A DNA stretch of 33,773 bases from CAZDAW01 sp964503685 (GCA_964503685.1 CAZDAW010000030.1:1-33773); one strand, 5' to 3'; counted from the first letter of the stretch, positions 8,385-17,403 are shown. Program-made: numbers and translations. The notes: a model not told the origin generated them from the sequence alone.

Positions 8385-9629
8385 ATGAGTTACACAATCG
8401 ACAGAACCACCAGACACAACTTCATTTACAATGTACTCGATGGTGGTTTTTTTGGATTAGCTATCGGTTTCGCATCGTTTACAACGATCATACCCCTGTT
8501 TGTCAACACCCTCACTGATTCCGCCATCCTGATTGGTCTTGTTCCTTCAATCCATAATATGGGTTGGCAATTACCGCAGCTTGCTACTGCCAGGTGGGTC
8601 ACCAGGTCAGAACGAATAAAGCCCATCGTCCTCTTACTCACCACCCAAGAACGCTGGCCTTTCCTCGGTTTTGCCATTATCGCCTGGCTCGTTCCAGTAA
8701 TCGGTCCTAAAATTGCACTGGCCGGCACATTCTTCATGCTGGTCTGGCAAAGTTTGGGGGCCGGCCTGGCAGCCAATGGCTGGCAAACGATGATCGGGAA
8801 AATCATTCCCGGCGAACTGAGAGGTACATTCTTCGGCGCGCAGTCCGCAGCAATGAATTTATTGGCAAGCGGGGGAGCAATTATTGCCGGATATCTTCTG
8901 GATGCCTTTCGATATCCGAATAATTATGGGGTATGTTTCGCAACAGCAGTCGTATTTCTGGCAATATCTTTTTTCTTTCTAAGCAAAACTCGCGAGCAAC
9001 CAACCCCCGTCAATGAATCCCTTGAAGATAATACTGAGTTCTGGAATACAGTTATCAAAATCCTCAAGGAGGACAGGGATTTTCTGTGGTTCCTGATTAC
9101 GCGCTCAATTTCGCCGTTTGCAATGATGGCGTACGCCTTTTATATCGTCTATGCTGTTCGCCGCTTTCAAATGGACGAAGCAACAGCAGGATTGATGACC
9201 GGCGTTCTTCTGGCAACCCAGGTAGCAGCCAACCCGATACTTGGACGGATAGCCGATCGTTCCAGCCCGCGCAATGTGCTCGTTTTCGGAGTTCTCTGCT
9301 CTCTGGTCAGTTCGATTCTTGCCAGTGTAGTTCAGAACCTGGCGCTGTTTTATCCCGTGTTCATACTGGCCGGAATAGCCAACGTTGCCTATTGGACAAT
9401 CGGCATTACAATGACCCTCCAATTTGGCAAGGAACAGGATCGTCCCAAGTATATCGGGCTCACGAATACTTTGGTAGCGCCATTCACTATTATTGCCCCA
9501 TTAATCGGCGGCTGGCTGGCCGACATCTATTCCTATCAGATAGCATTTATAATTGCTGCCATTATTGCCGGATTTAATATCCTGTTTTTATTGTTGAAAG
9601 TTCAAGACCCCCAAATAAAAACAGGTTGA
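8385..9629 (+). CDS. MFS-family transporter
   Basis: A 414-aa integral membrane protein with about twelve hydrophobic segments split by a charged central loop (around residues 195-230, KTREQPTPVNESLEDN), the layout of a major facilitator superfamily permease. A GRIADRSSPRN loop near residue 290, after the seventh-eighth segments, resembles the MFS 2-3/8-9 loop signature. Substrate is not evident. ATG at 8385 is preferred over GTG at 8376 because AGTGGA sits just upstream of it. It lies after the acidic-protein gene and its hairpin, and ends inside a bidirectional terminator shared with the convergent polysaccharide operon, so it is probably a single gene or at most joined to its small neighbour. 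Confidence 0.9.
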   Translation: MSYTIDRTTRHNFIYNVLDGGFFGLAIGFASFTTIIPLFVNTLTDSAILIGLVPSIHNMGWQLPQLATARWVTRSERIKPIVLLLTTQERWPFLGFAIIAWLVPVIGPKIALAGTFFMLVWQSLGAGLAANGWQTMIGKIIPGELRGTFFGAQSAAMNLLASGGAIIAGYLLDAFRYPNNYGVCFATAVVFLAISFFFLSKTREQPTPVNESLEDNTEFWNTVIKILKEDRDFLWFLITRSISPFAMMAYAFYIVYAVRRFQMDEATAGLMTGVLLATQVAANPILGRIADRSSPRNVLVFGVLCSLVSSILASVVQNLALFYPVFILAGIANVAYWTIGITMTLQFGKEQDRPKYIGLTNTLVAPFTIIAPLIGGWLADIYSYQIAFIIAAIIAGFNILFLLLKVQDPQIKTG

Positions 9630-9660
9630 AGAATGTCACAATTTCTTCAACCTGTTTTTA
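9616..9660. terminator. Bidirectional intrinsic terminator between convergent genes
   Basis: An 18-bp perfect stem (9616-9633 with 9643-9660) with a 9-base loop, beginning in TAAAAA and ending in TTTTTA, so each strand has a T run at its 3' side. It contains the last codon and stop of the MFS gene and sits 9 bases past the stop of the minus-strand operon. Confidence 0.93.
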
Positions 9661-9668
9661 TAGTGATT

Positions 9669-11708
9669 TTATTGATTGGCGCAATCTAATTTTTGCCGCT
9701 CCAGTTTGATCTTCGTCATTCCTTTCTCATCCACATCCCCTGAAGCCGCCACCCGTTTCCATAATGAACATAAGGCATCCCCATAATTACCGTTGACATC
9801 GGTAACTTTCTCTGCCAGTTGAATGGCTTTGTCCAGTTCGCCGTTATGCGCCAGTCCCTCTATAAATGGAAAATATTCATACATGGCCCGTCGGTCTGCC
9901 TCGTATCCATTTTGCTCAACAACTTCCCACAGAGCGTCAACATCCTGCCAGTTGCCCAACTGACGCGCCAGATCTGCTTTTTCAAAGTAATAACACCAGT
10001 TGTGATCCGGCTCTTTACCGAATATTTCTTCCAACAAAGTGTCATCTTTGTCAGGCGCCGGAAGAATTTGATTGAGATTGGATATCGAAACCATTTTTAC
10101 CATGGTCTCGGTTAATTCGGGTAAATTCTTTTCCCCTGGCCCCAAAACCCATAAGCAGCCGCGGGGAATTTTTGAATAAACAGCGAGCGTCTGATCAGTT
10201 GATCCCTCAAATTTAAATGCCCTGAAGGTGTATTCGATTGGCCGGTTTTTCTCGATTACGGGCACTGCATTATTGGGCGCTTTAAAAAACCAGTAGTCCA
10301 GATCAATTGATGAATTCTTACCCGAATAGACGCTGTTAACCGCCGCCGCAATGGAATAATCTGCCACATAATACATGGGTAAATCATCCACAAGGATTGC
10401 AGTACCAGGTTTGATATCAGGAGCGCGCCATTTCAACTGCCAGTAAAATCGCTGCTGTATCGTCCATAACCAGCGATAACTGTTGCTGTTGCGTAAATTC
10501 GCCCCAACAGATAGACTGATAATAATGGACAATAAAACAATTTTCTGCCCCTTGCTCCCGGCAAAAGCCTCAACGATTCCAACCAGCAGAATGGCCGCTC
10601 CAAACATCGGCGCCAGAACAAACCGGTCTGCCCAGAAGCCCAGAATAATTTGCCGGTCAGTCGCCCATACCGGCAACCCGCCTGATAAGACACCGATTAA
10701 CCCGATAAGAATAATTTCCAGGGTTAATGTTTTCCGATTCTGATTGTATGGTGATTCTTCTCTGTCATCCAACTTGCAGAGATAAAAAACGATAACGAAA
10801 ATAAAAACAATCGCTATGATCCATGACAGAACCGTGAACGGGGTGCTGAAATCAAATAACTCAGGTTTGAGAATATTGCTCCAGGTCGTAAATACAACCT
10901 GAGTGACATCTTTGATCACGAATTGGATCAGATAAACCAGTTGATTTTTGGGATCGGCCAGCAACGTTTTCAAAAAGCCCACACTGTTCGGATCATCCCC
11001 GCCTAAAGATTTTCCAAATATTCCGAAACGCCAAAACACAAATCCGCCTGCCACTATCAAGTAAGGAAGCCATTTGATGATCACTTTCTTACCCGTCTTA
11101 AACAATGACTCATCATCCCGCCGGCACACAACCCACAACAAAATCGGCCGAATCAGTTCCAGACCAAAGAAATATTCGGTCGTAAACAGATTCAAAATTG
11201 ATGTGACCATCGAGAGAACAGTCAACGGAATTGCCTGGCGAGGTTTTCGAATTGCCAGTAACATCGTGGCTAGCGATATCAAAAAAATGGCGTAAATGAG
11301 CCAGGTGTGGCTGTAGATCCAGGCGATGGGCTGCTGCAAGAAACCCGGATAAACGAGAAACACCAATGCCATCCAGGTAACAGATTGAAATCTATCAGGC
11401 CAAAGTAAACGCAGCATCCACCAGAATGAAAGAACACAAATCCATCGGGCCAATAAGCTGAAAATCTGCCAGACTAAAGGATTCTGTCCTAAAATTGGGG
11501 TTGTCAGCATATAAATCCAGGCAGAAAGCGGCCGGTCAACGCCAAGGAACGCCGGATAACCTGCGGCTCCTTTAACCCACGAAACCAGAACGGCCGGCCA
11601 GTCATCCCAATAAAAACCCAGCCAGGGTATGAGCAACCCATAACTGAGTACGGCGGTAAGTAAAAAAGCGAAAGGAATCGTTTTCTTGCTAAAAACCAAA
11701 TGCTTCAT
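9669..11708 (-). CDS. GT-C-like multi-spanning membrane protein with soluble C-terminal domain
   Basis: A 679-aa protein whose first ~420 residues hold about ten or more hydrophobic segments. After the first segment comes YWDDW and then DRPLSAW, an acidic pair in the first extracytoplasmic loop as in GT-C glycosyltransferases that use lipid-phosphate sugars. Residues from about 425 onward are soluble and end in helical pairs with TPR-like spacing (roughly 575-660). It is last in the seven-gene minus operon; its ATG overlaps the stop of the preceding aminotransferase as TGATG, which fixes the start (an in-frame TTG at 11711 is one codon earlier). A role in attaching a sugar to a surface glycan or protein outside the membrane fits the context. 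The family was not identified with certainty; a non-catalytic glycan-assembly membrane protein is the alternative. Confidence 0.75.
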   Translation of the reverse strand: MKHLVFSKKTIPFAFLLTAVLSYGLLIPWLGFYWDDWPAVLVSWVKGAAGYPAFLGVDRPLSAWIYMLTTPILGQNPLVWQIFSLLARWICVLSFWWMLRLLWPDRFQSVTWMALVFLVYPGFLQQPIAWIYSHTWLIYAIFLISLATMLLAIRKPRQAIPLTVLSMVTSILNLFTTEYFFGLELIRPILLWVVCRRDDESLFKTGKKVIIKWLPYLIVAGGFVFWRFGIFGKSLGGDDPNSVGFLKTLLADPKNQLVYLIQFVIKDVTQVVFTTWSNILKPELFDFSTPFTVLSWIIAIVFIFVIVFYLCKLDDREESPYNQNRKTLTLEIILIGLIGVLSGGLPVWATDRQIILGFWADRFVLAPMFGAAILLVGIVEAFAGSKGQKIVLLSIIISLSVGANLRNSNSYRWLWTIQQRFYWQLKWRAPDIKPGTAILVDDLPMYYVADYSIAAAVNSVYSGKNSSIDLDYWFFKAPNNAVPVIEKNRPIEYTFRAFKFEGSTDQTLAVYSKIPRGCLWVLGPGEKNLPELTETMVKMVSISNLNQILPAPDKDDTLLEEIFGKEPDHNWCYYFEKADLARQLGNWQDVDALWEVVEQNGYEADRRAMYEYFPFIEGLAHNGELDKAIQLAEKVTDVNGNYGDALCSLWKRVAASGDVDEKGMTKIKLERQKLDCANQ

Positions 11709-12919
11709 CAAGACACCTGCTTTTTACAGGCAGCCGCCAGCGATTCGGCGACCCGAATTTGCTCTTCCTCTGTCAACTGGTGAAATAATGGCAAGATCAG
11801 GCCACGATCCTGCACCATTTCACTGACTGCCAGCTCCTTGCAGGTACCTGGAGGGCATTGGCAGGGTGATTCGCGTCGGCGGCATAACCAGGCGCCTTTT
11901 TCATAAGCTTTTTCACGGTGTGCGCACATCACCCCACCACGCGTCGCAATCCCATCATCCAACATCGCTTGCATCACTGCCTTTTGATTGAGATTTTCCG
12001 CCAGGAGCAGGCAAAAACTTTGCCAGTTCGTACGCGCCCATTCAGGCTGAGCAGGTAAAGTCAGACCAGGAATATTCATTAACAAATCAAAATACCGGTC
12101 AACCTGTTCTCTCCGGCGGGCAAGCACCTCCGGCAATCGTCTCAACTGTTCCCGACCGATTGCAGCTTGAATATCAGTGAGCCGAAAGTTATACCCAAGC
12201 TCCGAAAAAGATTCAAACAAAACCGTTTTTGATGAATGACGAACCGTATCCCGGATGCTCATTCCATGCTGCCGCCACCTTTTTATCTTCTGGTCAATTT
12301 CTGCATTGGCAGTTGTAATCATTCCGCCGTCCCCGGTGGTTAATAATTTTCGCGGATGGAACGAGAAACATACAATTTCGCCATGAGGCTTACCGATCTT
12401 CTCCCATTTTCCATTCCATAGTATTTCGCTGCCAACAGCGCAGGCGGCATCTTCAACAACAGCGATGCGATGCTTCCGGGCAATTTCCAGAATGCGGCTC
12501 ATATCGCAAGGCATGCCGATCTGGTGCACACACAAAATTGCTTTCGTCTTTTCAGATATCGCAGCTTCGATTAAATCCGGATTCATATTGTAAGTATCCG
12601 GCTGGATATCAACAAACACCGGAATCGCTCCACAATAACGGACGCTGTTTGCCGTAGCAATAAATGAGTGGCTGACGGTAATTACCTCATCGCCCGGTCC
12701 GACTCCGACAGCCATCAATGCAAGAAAAAGAGCCGTTGTGCAGCTCGATACCGCGCTTGCATAAGGCGCGCCAACATAAGCAGCAAATTCTTTTTCAAAT
12801 GCTTCCACTTCGGGTCCCTGCGTCACCCAGCCGGATAAAATCGGGCGACGCACAGCCTCGATGTCTCTTTCATCCATCCACGGTTTGGCAACCGGAATAA
12901 AACGATTTGTATCAGTCAT
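11708..12919 (-). CDS. DegT/DnrJ/EryC1 PLP sugar aminotransferase (second in operon)
   Basis: A 403-aa fold-type I aminotransferase that adds an amino group to a nucleotide keto-sugar using PLP. The Schiff-base lysine is K191 (SFHPRKLLTTGDGGM) and the ring-binding acid is D157 (VVEDAACAVGSE); the N-terminal IPVAKPWMDERDI and the GYNFRLTDIQAAIG region are typical of the family. Near the C-terminus there is an insert with four Cys (C346, C353, C355, C360; SPCQCPPGTCKEL) where most relatives have a short loop, possibly a metal site. It starts 17 bases after the PglD-like gene and overlaps the membrane-protein gene by one base. Position on the sugar (3- or 4-amino) cannot be decided from sequence. 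Confidence 0.92.
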   Translation of the reverse strand: MTDTNRFIPVAKPWMDERDIEAVRRPILSGWVTQGPEVEAFEKEFAAYVGAPYASAVSSCTTALFLALMAVGVGPGDEVITVSHSFIATANSVRYCGAIPVFVDIQPDTYNMNPDLIEAAISEKTKAILCVHQIGMPCDMSRILEIARKHRIAVVEDAACAVGSEILWNGKWEKIGKPHGEIVCFSFHPRKLLTTGDGGMITTANAEIDQKIKRWRQHGMSIRDTVRHSSKTVLFESFSELGYNFRLTDIQAAIGREQLRRLPEVLARRREQVDRYFDLLMNIPGLTLPAQPEWARTNWQSFCLLLAENLNQKAVMQAMLDDGIATRGGVMCAHREKAYEKGAWLCRRRESPCQCPPGTCKELAVSEMVQDRGLILPLFHQLTEEEQIRVAESLAAACKKQVS

Positions 12920-12936
12920 TAATAAAGAACCTCGTT

Positions 12937-13650
12937 TCAGATTTGAGTTTTTTTCTTCGCTATATCTTCCAATTGCGCCTCGGTCGGAACTTCATCTTTG
13001 CTTGTAATGGGCCTCACAGGTCGAGCCGGACTTCCATAAGCAACTACGTGCGCAGGAATATCATCAACGATACCTGACCCGGCGCCGATAAAGCTCCCCT
13101 CCCCGATACTGACCTCCGGGATCACCGAACTGCCCGCCCCCAGGAAAGTATGGCTTTCAATTCGGGTCTTGCTGGCAATACTGACCCCCGGCCCTAACAC
13201 AACATTATCCCCAATCTTCGTATGGTGTTCAATTATTGCCCCCCCATGAGCGCAAAACATATCTCCGATTTGAACATCGCAGCCGACAAAAACGCCCGGC
13301 ATGATGAGCGCATTTTTTCCAATAGAAGATGTTGGCGAAATATGAGCAGCCCTGGGGATAAGATTCAGGAAGCGAACACCCAGGGAATTCAATTGCCGGT
13401 ACACATCCCATCCCCTGGCAGAAAAACGCGTTCCTAAAGCAATAAATGCCATAAAATCACTCCCTGGCAGTTGCGCAATCGCATCAGGAATTGTTCCAAG
13501 CACAGGATGATCCCCGGGCCCCGCTTCTCCAGCCGGCATGCGATCATCATAATAACCCGCGATCTTAATTTGTCCGGGAAACTGCCAGTCAATCAAATCA
13601 ACAACCACCTGCGCCCTTACCCCGGCGCCGAGGATGCAAACCTGCTCCAT
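12937..13650 (-). CDS. PglD/NeuD-type sugar O- or N-acyltransferase
   Basis: A 237-aa left-handed beta-helix acyltransferase. The N-terminal Rossmann-like part (VCILGAGVRAQVVVDLI) and domain continuing to about residue 95 bind the nucleotide sugar in PglD, and the hexapeptide repeats from about 100 to 210 (SIGKNALIMPGVFVGCD and following) form the acyl-CoA-binding prism; H134 or H142-H143 in CAHGGAIIEHHTKIG are candidates for the catalytic base. PglD acetylates a UDP-4-amino sugar made by a DegT enzyme, and here DegT genes flank it on both sides. ATG at 13650 overlaps the upstream stop as TGATG; the longer frame from 13680 is inside the aminotransferase. The acyl group and sugar are unknown. 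Confidence 0.9.
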   Translation of the reverse strand: MEQVCILGAGVRAQVVVDLIDWQFPGQIKIAGYYDDRMPAGEAGPGDHPVLGTIPDAIAQLPGSDFMAFIALGTRFSARGWDVYRQLNSLGVRFLNLIPRAAHISPTSSIGKNALIMPGVFVGCDVQIGDMFCAHGGAIIEHHTKIGDNVVLGPGVSIASKTRIESHTFLGAGSSVIPEVSIGEGSFIGAGSGIVDDIPAHVVAYGSPARPVRPITSKDEVPTEAQLEDIAKKKTQI

Positions 13651-14705
13651 CAAGGCAACTCCGTTTGCAAAAAGGAGCACACAAAATCAGCGACAGCCCC
13701 GGCTTCCACCCAGGTTAATCGGGGATATAGGGGCAACGAAACAAGATGAGAAAACGCATAATCTGTGCAAGGATACGCTTCAGTTAATTGAAATAACTGA
13801 TGCAATGTTGCCGGCGATATCGGGCGCCGGATAATAATTCCCTGCTCGGCTGCGCTTTCCATCATGCCCTCAGGATTCTCTACAGTTAAAATGAACCTGA
13901 AATGATAGGTATCATCCGCACGCATGGCCGGGAAGATGACCTGGGGAAATTTTGGCTCGATCTTGTCCATATAATACCGGGCAAGCTGAACGCGCTTATC
14001 AACAAATGAAGAATAACGAAGCCACTGAATCCCTGCCATCGCCGCCTGTAAATCAGTCATCGGCAACCCTAAAGCGGGCTCCGCAAAATCATAAGCGGCA
14101 TCGCGCAATTTTTTTGCCCGATCCAGCAAAGTCATATCGTCGCATAATAACATGCCGCCTTCTCCGCTGGTGACAAGCTTTGTTGCCTCGAATGATAAGA
14201 TGCGAATAGCGCCCTTCGGCTCCTTCTGCGAAGTTTCAAATGGCGCAATCCTTTGAGCGCAATCTTCAATAACCAGAATTCCCCGATCAGTAAAATCTTC
14301 AACTTTTGCCCGAATGCCGAATACATGCGGTACTATAATGGCGTCCAGAGTTTTTGATTTGATCATCTCCCAATTTAAACTCAATGTTTCCGGATCGATA
14401 TCAAAAACCACCGGTTTGCAGCCAGCCAGGCAGATCGCATCGTAAACCGATCGGCACAGATAACTGGGCAAACCAATTGCAGCCTTCTTTTTATCGAAAA
14501 CCGCTCTCAACGCCAAATGAATAGCATGACTGCCAGTCGTGGTCGCAATCGCGCCGGCAAACCCCAGATCGGCAGCAACCTGTCTCTCCAGCGCCTGCAC
14601 TCGTTCTCCGCCTTTCAACTGTAAAGAACGTACACACGCGCTTAACGCTTCGATTTCTTCTTCCCCAACATCTGGGCAGCTATGTGTAATAATTGGACGG
14701 CGCAT
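13650..14705 (-). CDS. DegT/DnrJ/EryC1-family aminotransferase (first in operon, divergent)
   Basis: A 351-aa member of the DegT family. The PLP lysine is K176 (SFEATKLVTSGEGGM), the PLP-ring acid D148 (VIEDCAQ), and the phosphate-binding TTTGSHAIHLAL segment is at 56-67. It is shorter and more divergent than its paralogue two genes away: there is no Cys insert, and the usual HxxG region reads PHVFGIRA. ATG at 14705 follows the FemAB-like gene by 5 bases, and its stop overlaps the PglD-like gene as TGATG. Two different DegT enzymes in one operon suggest either a di-amino sugar or two separate amino sugars. Confidence 0.9.
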   Translation of the reverse strand: MRRPIITHSCPDVGEEEIEALSACVRSLQLKGGERVQALERQVAADLGFAGAIATTTGSHAIHLALRAVFDKKKAAIGLPSYLCRSVYDAICLAGCKPVVFDIDPETLSLNWEMIKSKTLDAIIVPHVFGIRAKVEDFTDRGILVIEDCAQRIAPFETSQKEPKGAIRILSFEATKLVTSGEGGMLLCDDMTLLDRAKKLRDAAYDFAEPALGLPMTDLQAAMAGIQWLRYSSFVDKRVQLARYYMDKIEPKFPQVIFPAMRADDTYHFRFILTVENPEGMMESAAEQGIIIRRPISPATLHQLFQLTEAYPCTDYAFSHLVSLPLYPRLTWVEAGAVADFVCSFLQTELP

Positions 14706-14710
14706 TTTCT

Positions 14711-15817
14711 TTATCCCTTCCGATAATACCGCTGACTAAACCCTTCAGAAAAGACTTTAAAAGGCACAACATAATGGCCTTTGTATTGCGTCCGTAAATT
14801 ATCCATTCCAATTTTCTCAATTCGCTCCGGCTGGCAGAACAATTTCGTCACAAAATAATAACAACTGTCCACACTTCCCCATTGCTTCTTGAACTCATAT
14901 ACGCCACTTTCCTTGCTCTGTGAAGATTGCCAGTTGTACAGTTTAATTCCATGCTGGTTGGCATAACGAAGAGAATAATCAGTCAGGATATAATTGACCC
15001 CCTTATTGGCATATTGAGAATCCATGCTGATCATAAATACATCCATAATATTTCGGTGAAAAATATACATGCAACCAGAAGCAATCCGTCCCTCATGCTC
15101 AAGTAAAATCAGCTCCGCCTTTTTCGCAGGGACCATTGAATAATATATCTTTTCAAGCAATCTTTTATCGATCGGATTAAGCCCAATTTCGTTATGCCGT
15201 GCGTGATGAATAGCATACCATGTATTGAATTCGGCATCGCTCTCGCAAATTTTCACCGAATAACCGTATTCCTCGCCCCTTCTGATATTCCTGCGAATAT
15301 TGCTGCTGCGATAATAATCACGCAGCGTTATCTGCTCTCCGTCGAAAATCTTTGTTATATCGATAAACTGAGTAAAATTTTCAAAAATCAGATCGGGCTG
15401 TAAATATTGCTCATAGAGAGCGAGATCAGCAATAAATGGATTGGTTATGATGGTCAACGCGATACAATGATATTGCCTGGCGATTTCCACCGCCGTATCG
15501 AGGCAAATTCGATAGAGCTCATTAATCGTTTCGTCCGCCAAACCTTCTCGATAAAAAACTCCGCCCAACGGGCCAGCCTGCGGAACTGAGCTAAGTATAT
15601 TACCCAATTCGTGCGTGAAAAGATACAGCGGCATACCGCCAATATCTTTTCCATTCTCTTCACAAATTATGAAAATGGGCGTATCTGGGCCAATCGGCTT
15701 GATAACCTCACACCAATAAGTCGATTGCTGGATAAATGCGCCTGGGCATTCTTCAAATAATTTCTCGTAACGATGAACCAAATCTGGCTCAGAAAAATCG
15801 ATAATCTGAACTTTCAC
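14711..15817 (-). CDS. FemAB/GNAT-fold acyl or peptidyl transferase
   Basis: A 368-aa protein resembling the FemAB-related GNAT transferases (Acetyltransf_6 type) found in exopolysaccharide loci. N-terminal FIQQSTYWCEVIKPIG and IGGMPLYLF are typical of the first GNAT-like lobe. The second lobe carries RRNIRRGEEYGYSVKI, the HHARHNEIGLNP region and the LYNWQSSQSKESGVYEFKKQWG segment, which is the most conserved stretch of this family. A GTG start at 15817 overlaps the dehydrogenase stop as GTGA, behind an AAGGCAG; the longer frame to 15952 is buried in the dehydrogenase. It probably transfers an acyl or aminoacyl group onto a sugar amine. Acceptor unknown. Confidence 0.85.
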   Translation of the reverse strand: MKVQIIDFSEPDLVHRYEKLFEECPGAFIQQSTYWCEVIKPIGPDTPIFIICEENGKDIGGMPLYLFTHELGNILSSVPQAGPLGGVFYREGLADETINELYRICLDTAVEIARQYHCIALTIITNPFIADLALYEQYLQPDLIFENFTQFIDITKIFDGEQITLRDYYRSSNIRRNIRRGEEYGYSVKICESDAEFNTWYAIHHARHNEIGLNPIDKRLLEKIYYSMVPAKKAELILLEHEGRIASGCMYIFHRNIMDVFMISMDSQYANKGVNYILTDYSLRYANQHGIKLYNWQSSQSKESGVYEFKKQWGSVDSCYYFVTKLFCQPERIEKIGMDNLRTQYKGHYVVPFKVFSEGFSQRYYRKG

Positions 15818-16836
15818 AAATCTGCCTTTTCTGGTGTCAATTCTATCATGCGACCGCGCTCTGCCATCGACTGGTTGGCAGCCTCCAGAATTTTTACAAC
15901 ACGCATACCCGCTCTGCCGTCGGTCAGCGGCGTCTTGCCGTTCTGAATACAATCCAAAAAATGAATGGCTTCGGTTTTCAATGCTTCAGCGCCGTCAATT
16001 TTGGGCGCCCACATATCGCCGGTTCGATAACCGATCATCATTTGATATACACTTTCCGGGCTTTGATTGAGGGTAATCCCCTTGTCATAAACCTTGATCT
16101 TTTGATCGGGTTCCAGATCATCGTAAACCACCATCTTCTGGCTGCCCCCGATCAGCGTCCGCCTGACTTTCACTGGCGCAAGCCAGTTGACGTGAATATG
16201 AGCAAAAATGTTATGCTCGTACCAGATCGATAAATAGGCAATATTTTCCGGTTCTCCGGCCACATGGCTGACGCCGGTCGCAGAAACGGCCAGCGGACGG
16301 GCAGAAACAATATGTTCAAGAATCGCCAGGTCATGAACAGCCAGGTCCCATAAAACATTCACATCGTGTTGAAACAGTCCCAGGTTCACTCTGACTGAAT
16401 CATAATAATATAATTCTCCCAGGCTGTTATCGATTAATTCCCGAATTTTTCGCACCGCCCCCGTATAAACGAAAGTATGATCAACCATGAAAACTTTTTT
16501 TAAACGATCGGCAGCATCAACCAACCGGAGCGCCTCCTCGTAGCTGGAAGTCAACGGCTTTTCCACCAGCACATGCTTTCCGGCGTTTAACGCCTGCATG
16601 GCCAGCTCATAGTGAGTGGACACCGGGGTTGCAATCACAACCGCATCAACGTCAGAGCGATTATAAATATCCCTGGGGTCGGTAGTTGTCGCCATTCTGG
16701 GGTAGCGATTTCGAATCAACGCTAACCTTTCAGGGCGGGTATCGCAAACAATAACGACTGATGAATTTTGGATTTCCGAGAAATTTCTGACCAGGTTTGG
16801 CCCCCAATACCCATATCCGATGACTCCTATATTCAT
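15814..16836 (-). CDS. Gfo/Idh/MocA-family NAD(P)-dependent sugar dehydrogenase
   Basis: A 340-aa oxidoreductase with an N-terminal Rossmann fold (GVIGYGYWGPN, about residues 4-14), the EKPL motif with the conserved lysine K93, and the C-terminal substrate-binding sheet containing WDLAVHDL with its Asp-His pair. Such enzymes oxidise C3 of UDP-GlcNAc(A)-type sugars ahead of a DegT aminotransferase and a hexapeptide acyltransferase (the WbpB-WbpE-WbpD/WlbA-WlbC-WlbB order of reactions), and all three kinds of enzyme are in this operon. The ATG at 16836 has GGAG 8 bases upstream; the ATG at 16848 would read through that site. The exact substrate is inferred from context only. Confidence 0.91.
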   Translation of the reverse strand: MNIGVIGYGYWGPNLVRNFSEIQNSSVVIVCDTRPERLALIRNRYPRMATTTDPRDIYNRSDVDAVVIATPVSTHYELAMQALNAGKHVLVEKPLTSSYEEALRLVDAADRLKKVFMVDHTFVYTGAVRKIRELIDNSLGELYYYDSVRVNLGLFQHDVNVLWDLAVHDLAILEHIVSARPLAVSATGVSHVAGEPENIAYLSIWYEHNIFAHIHVNWLAPVKVRRTLIGGSQKMVVYDDLEPDQKIKVYDKGITLNQSPESVYQMMIGYRTGDMWAPKIDGAEALKTEAIHFLDCIQNGKTPLTDGRAGMRVVKILEAANQSMAERGRMIELTPEKADL

Positions 16837-16880
16837 AGTTGGCTCCATTCCTCAATTTTATCGTGGAAATTCTATCACAT

Positions 16881-17372
16881 TCAACCTTTTTTCGCGCCTT
16901 TAGGCTGACGGACATCGCCAACGATTTTTGCTGGAACACCGACAACGATGGCATGATCAGGCACATCCTGCGTTACCACAGCGCCGGCGCCGATCATCGC
17001 CCACTTTCCAATTGTCACCCCCGCCAGAATCGTGGCGCCGCTGCCAATGGAAGCGCCCTGCCTGACAACCGTTTCGATCATTACCCAATCTTTTTCAGTT
17101 TGAAGATCGCCATCTTCGTTGGTAGCGCGCGGGTAAAGATCATTCGTAAACATAACCCCATGGCCCACAAACACGCCATCTTCAATCGTCACCCCGCTGC
17201 ATATAAAGGTATGGCTGGATATCTTACAGTTTGAACCAACAATTGCCCCTCGCTGAATTTCTACAAAGGTTCCAATTTTGGTATGATCGCCAATTCGACA
17301 GCCATACAAATTAACCAGTTCAGGGTGATAGATTGCAACGCCCTCCCCTAAAACCACATCATCAGTGACCAT
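16881..17372 (-). CDS. WbpD/FdtC-like hexapeptide-repeat sugar N-acyltransferase
   Basis: A 163-aa left-handed beta-helix transferase with hexapeptide repeats over nearly its whole length (ISSHTFICSGVTIEDGVFVG, IGSGATILAGVTIGKWAMIG). The GHGVMFTNDLYPRATN segment near residues 69-84 is characteristic of 3-amino-sugar N-acetyltransferases such as WbpD/WlbB (UDP-sugar) and FdtC/QdtC (dTDP-sugar). The ATG at 17372 is preceded by GAGGGAA; a longer frame to 17447 runs through the promoter boxes. It is the first gene of the minus operon, about 25 bases from the predicted transcription start and 44 bases ahead of the dehydrogenase gene. UDP- versus dTDP-linked substrate is undecided. Confidence 0.9.
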   Translation of the reverse strand: MVTDDVVLGEGVAIYHPELVNLYGCRIGDHTKIGTFVEIQRGAIVGSNCKISSHTFICSGVTIEDGVFVGHGVMFTNDLYPRATNEDGDLQTEKDWVMIETVVRQGASIGSGATILAGVTIGKWAMIGAGAVVTQDVPDHAIVVGVPAKIVGDVRQPKGAKKG

Positions 17373-17403
17373 GTATTCCCTCGCGAAACAAGATGTTGAA
17401 GAG

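Noticed and set aside
9086..9577. 163-aa open frame in another frame of the MFS gene
   Set aside because: It lies wholly within a clear transporter gene, has no ribosome-binding site and is low-complexity and Cys/Ser/Arg-rich as expected of a shadow frame.
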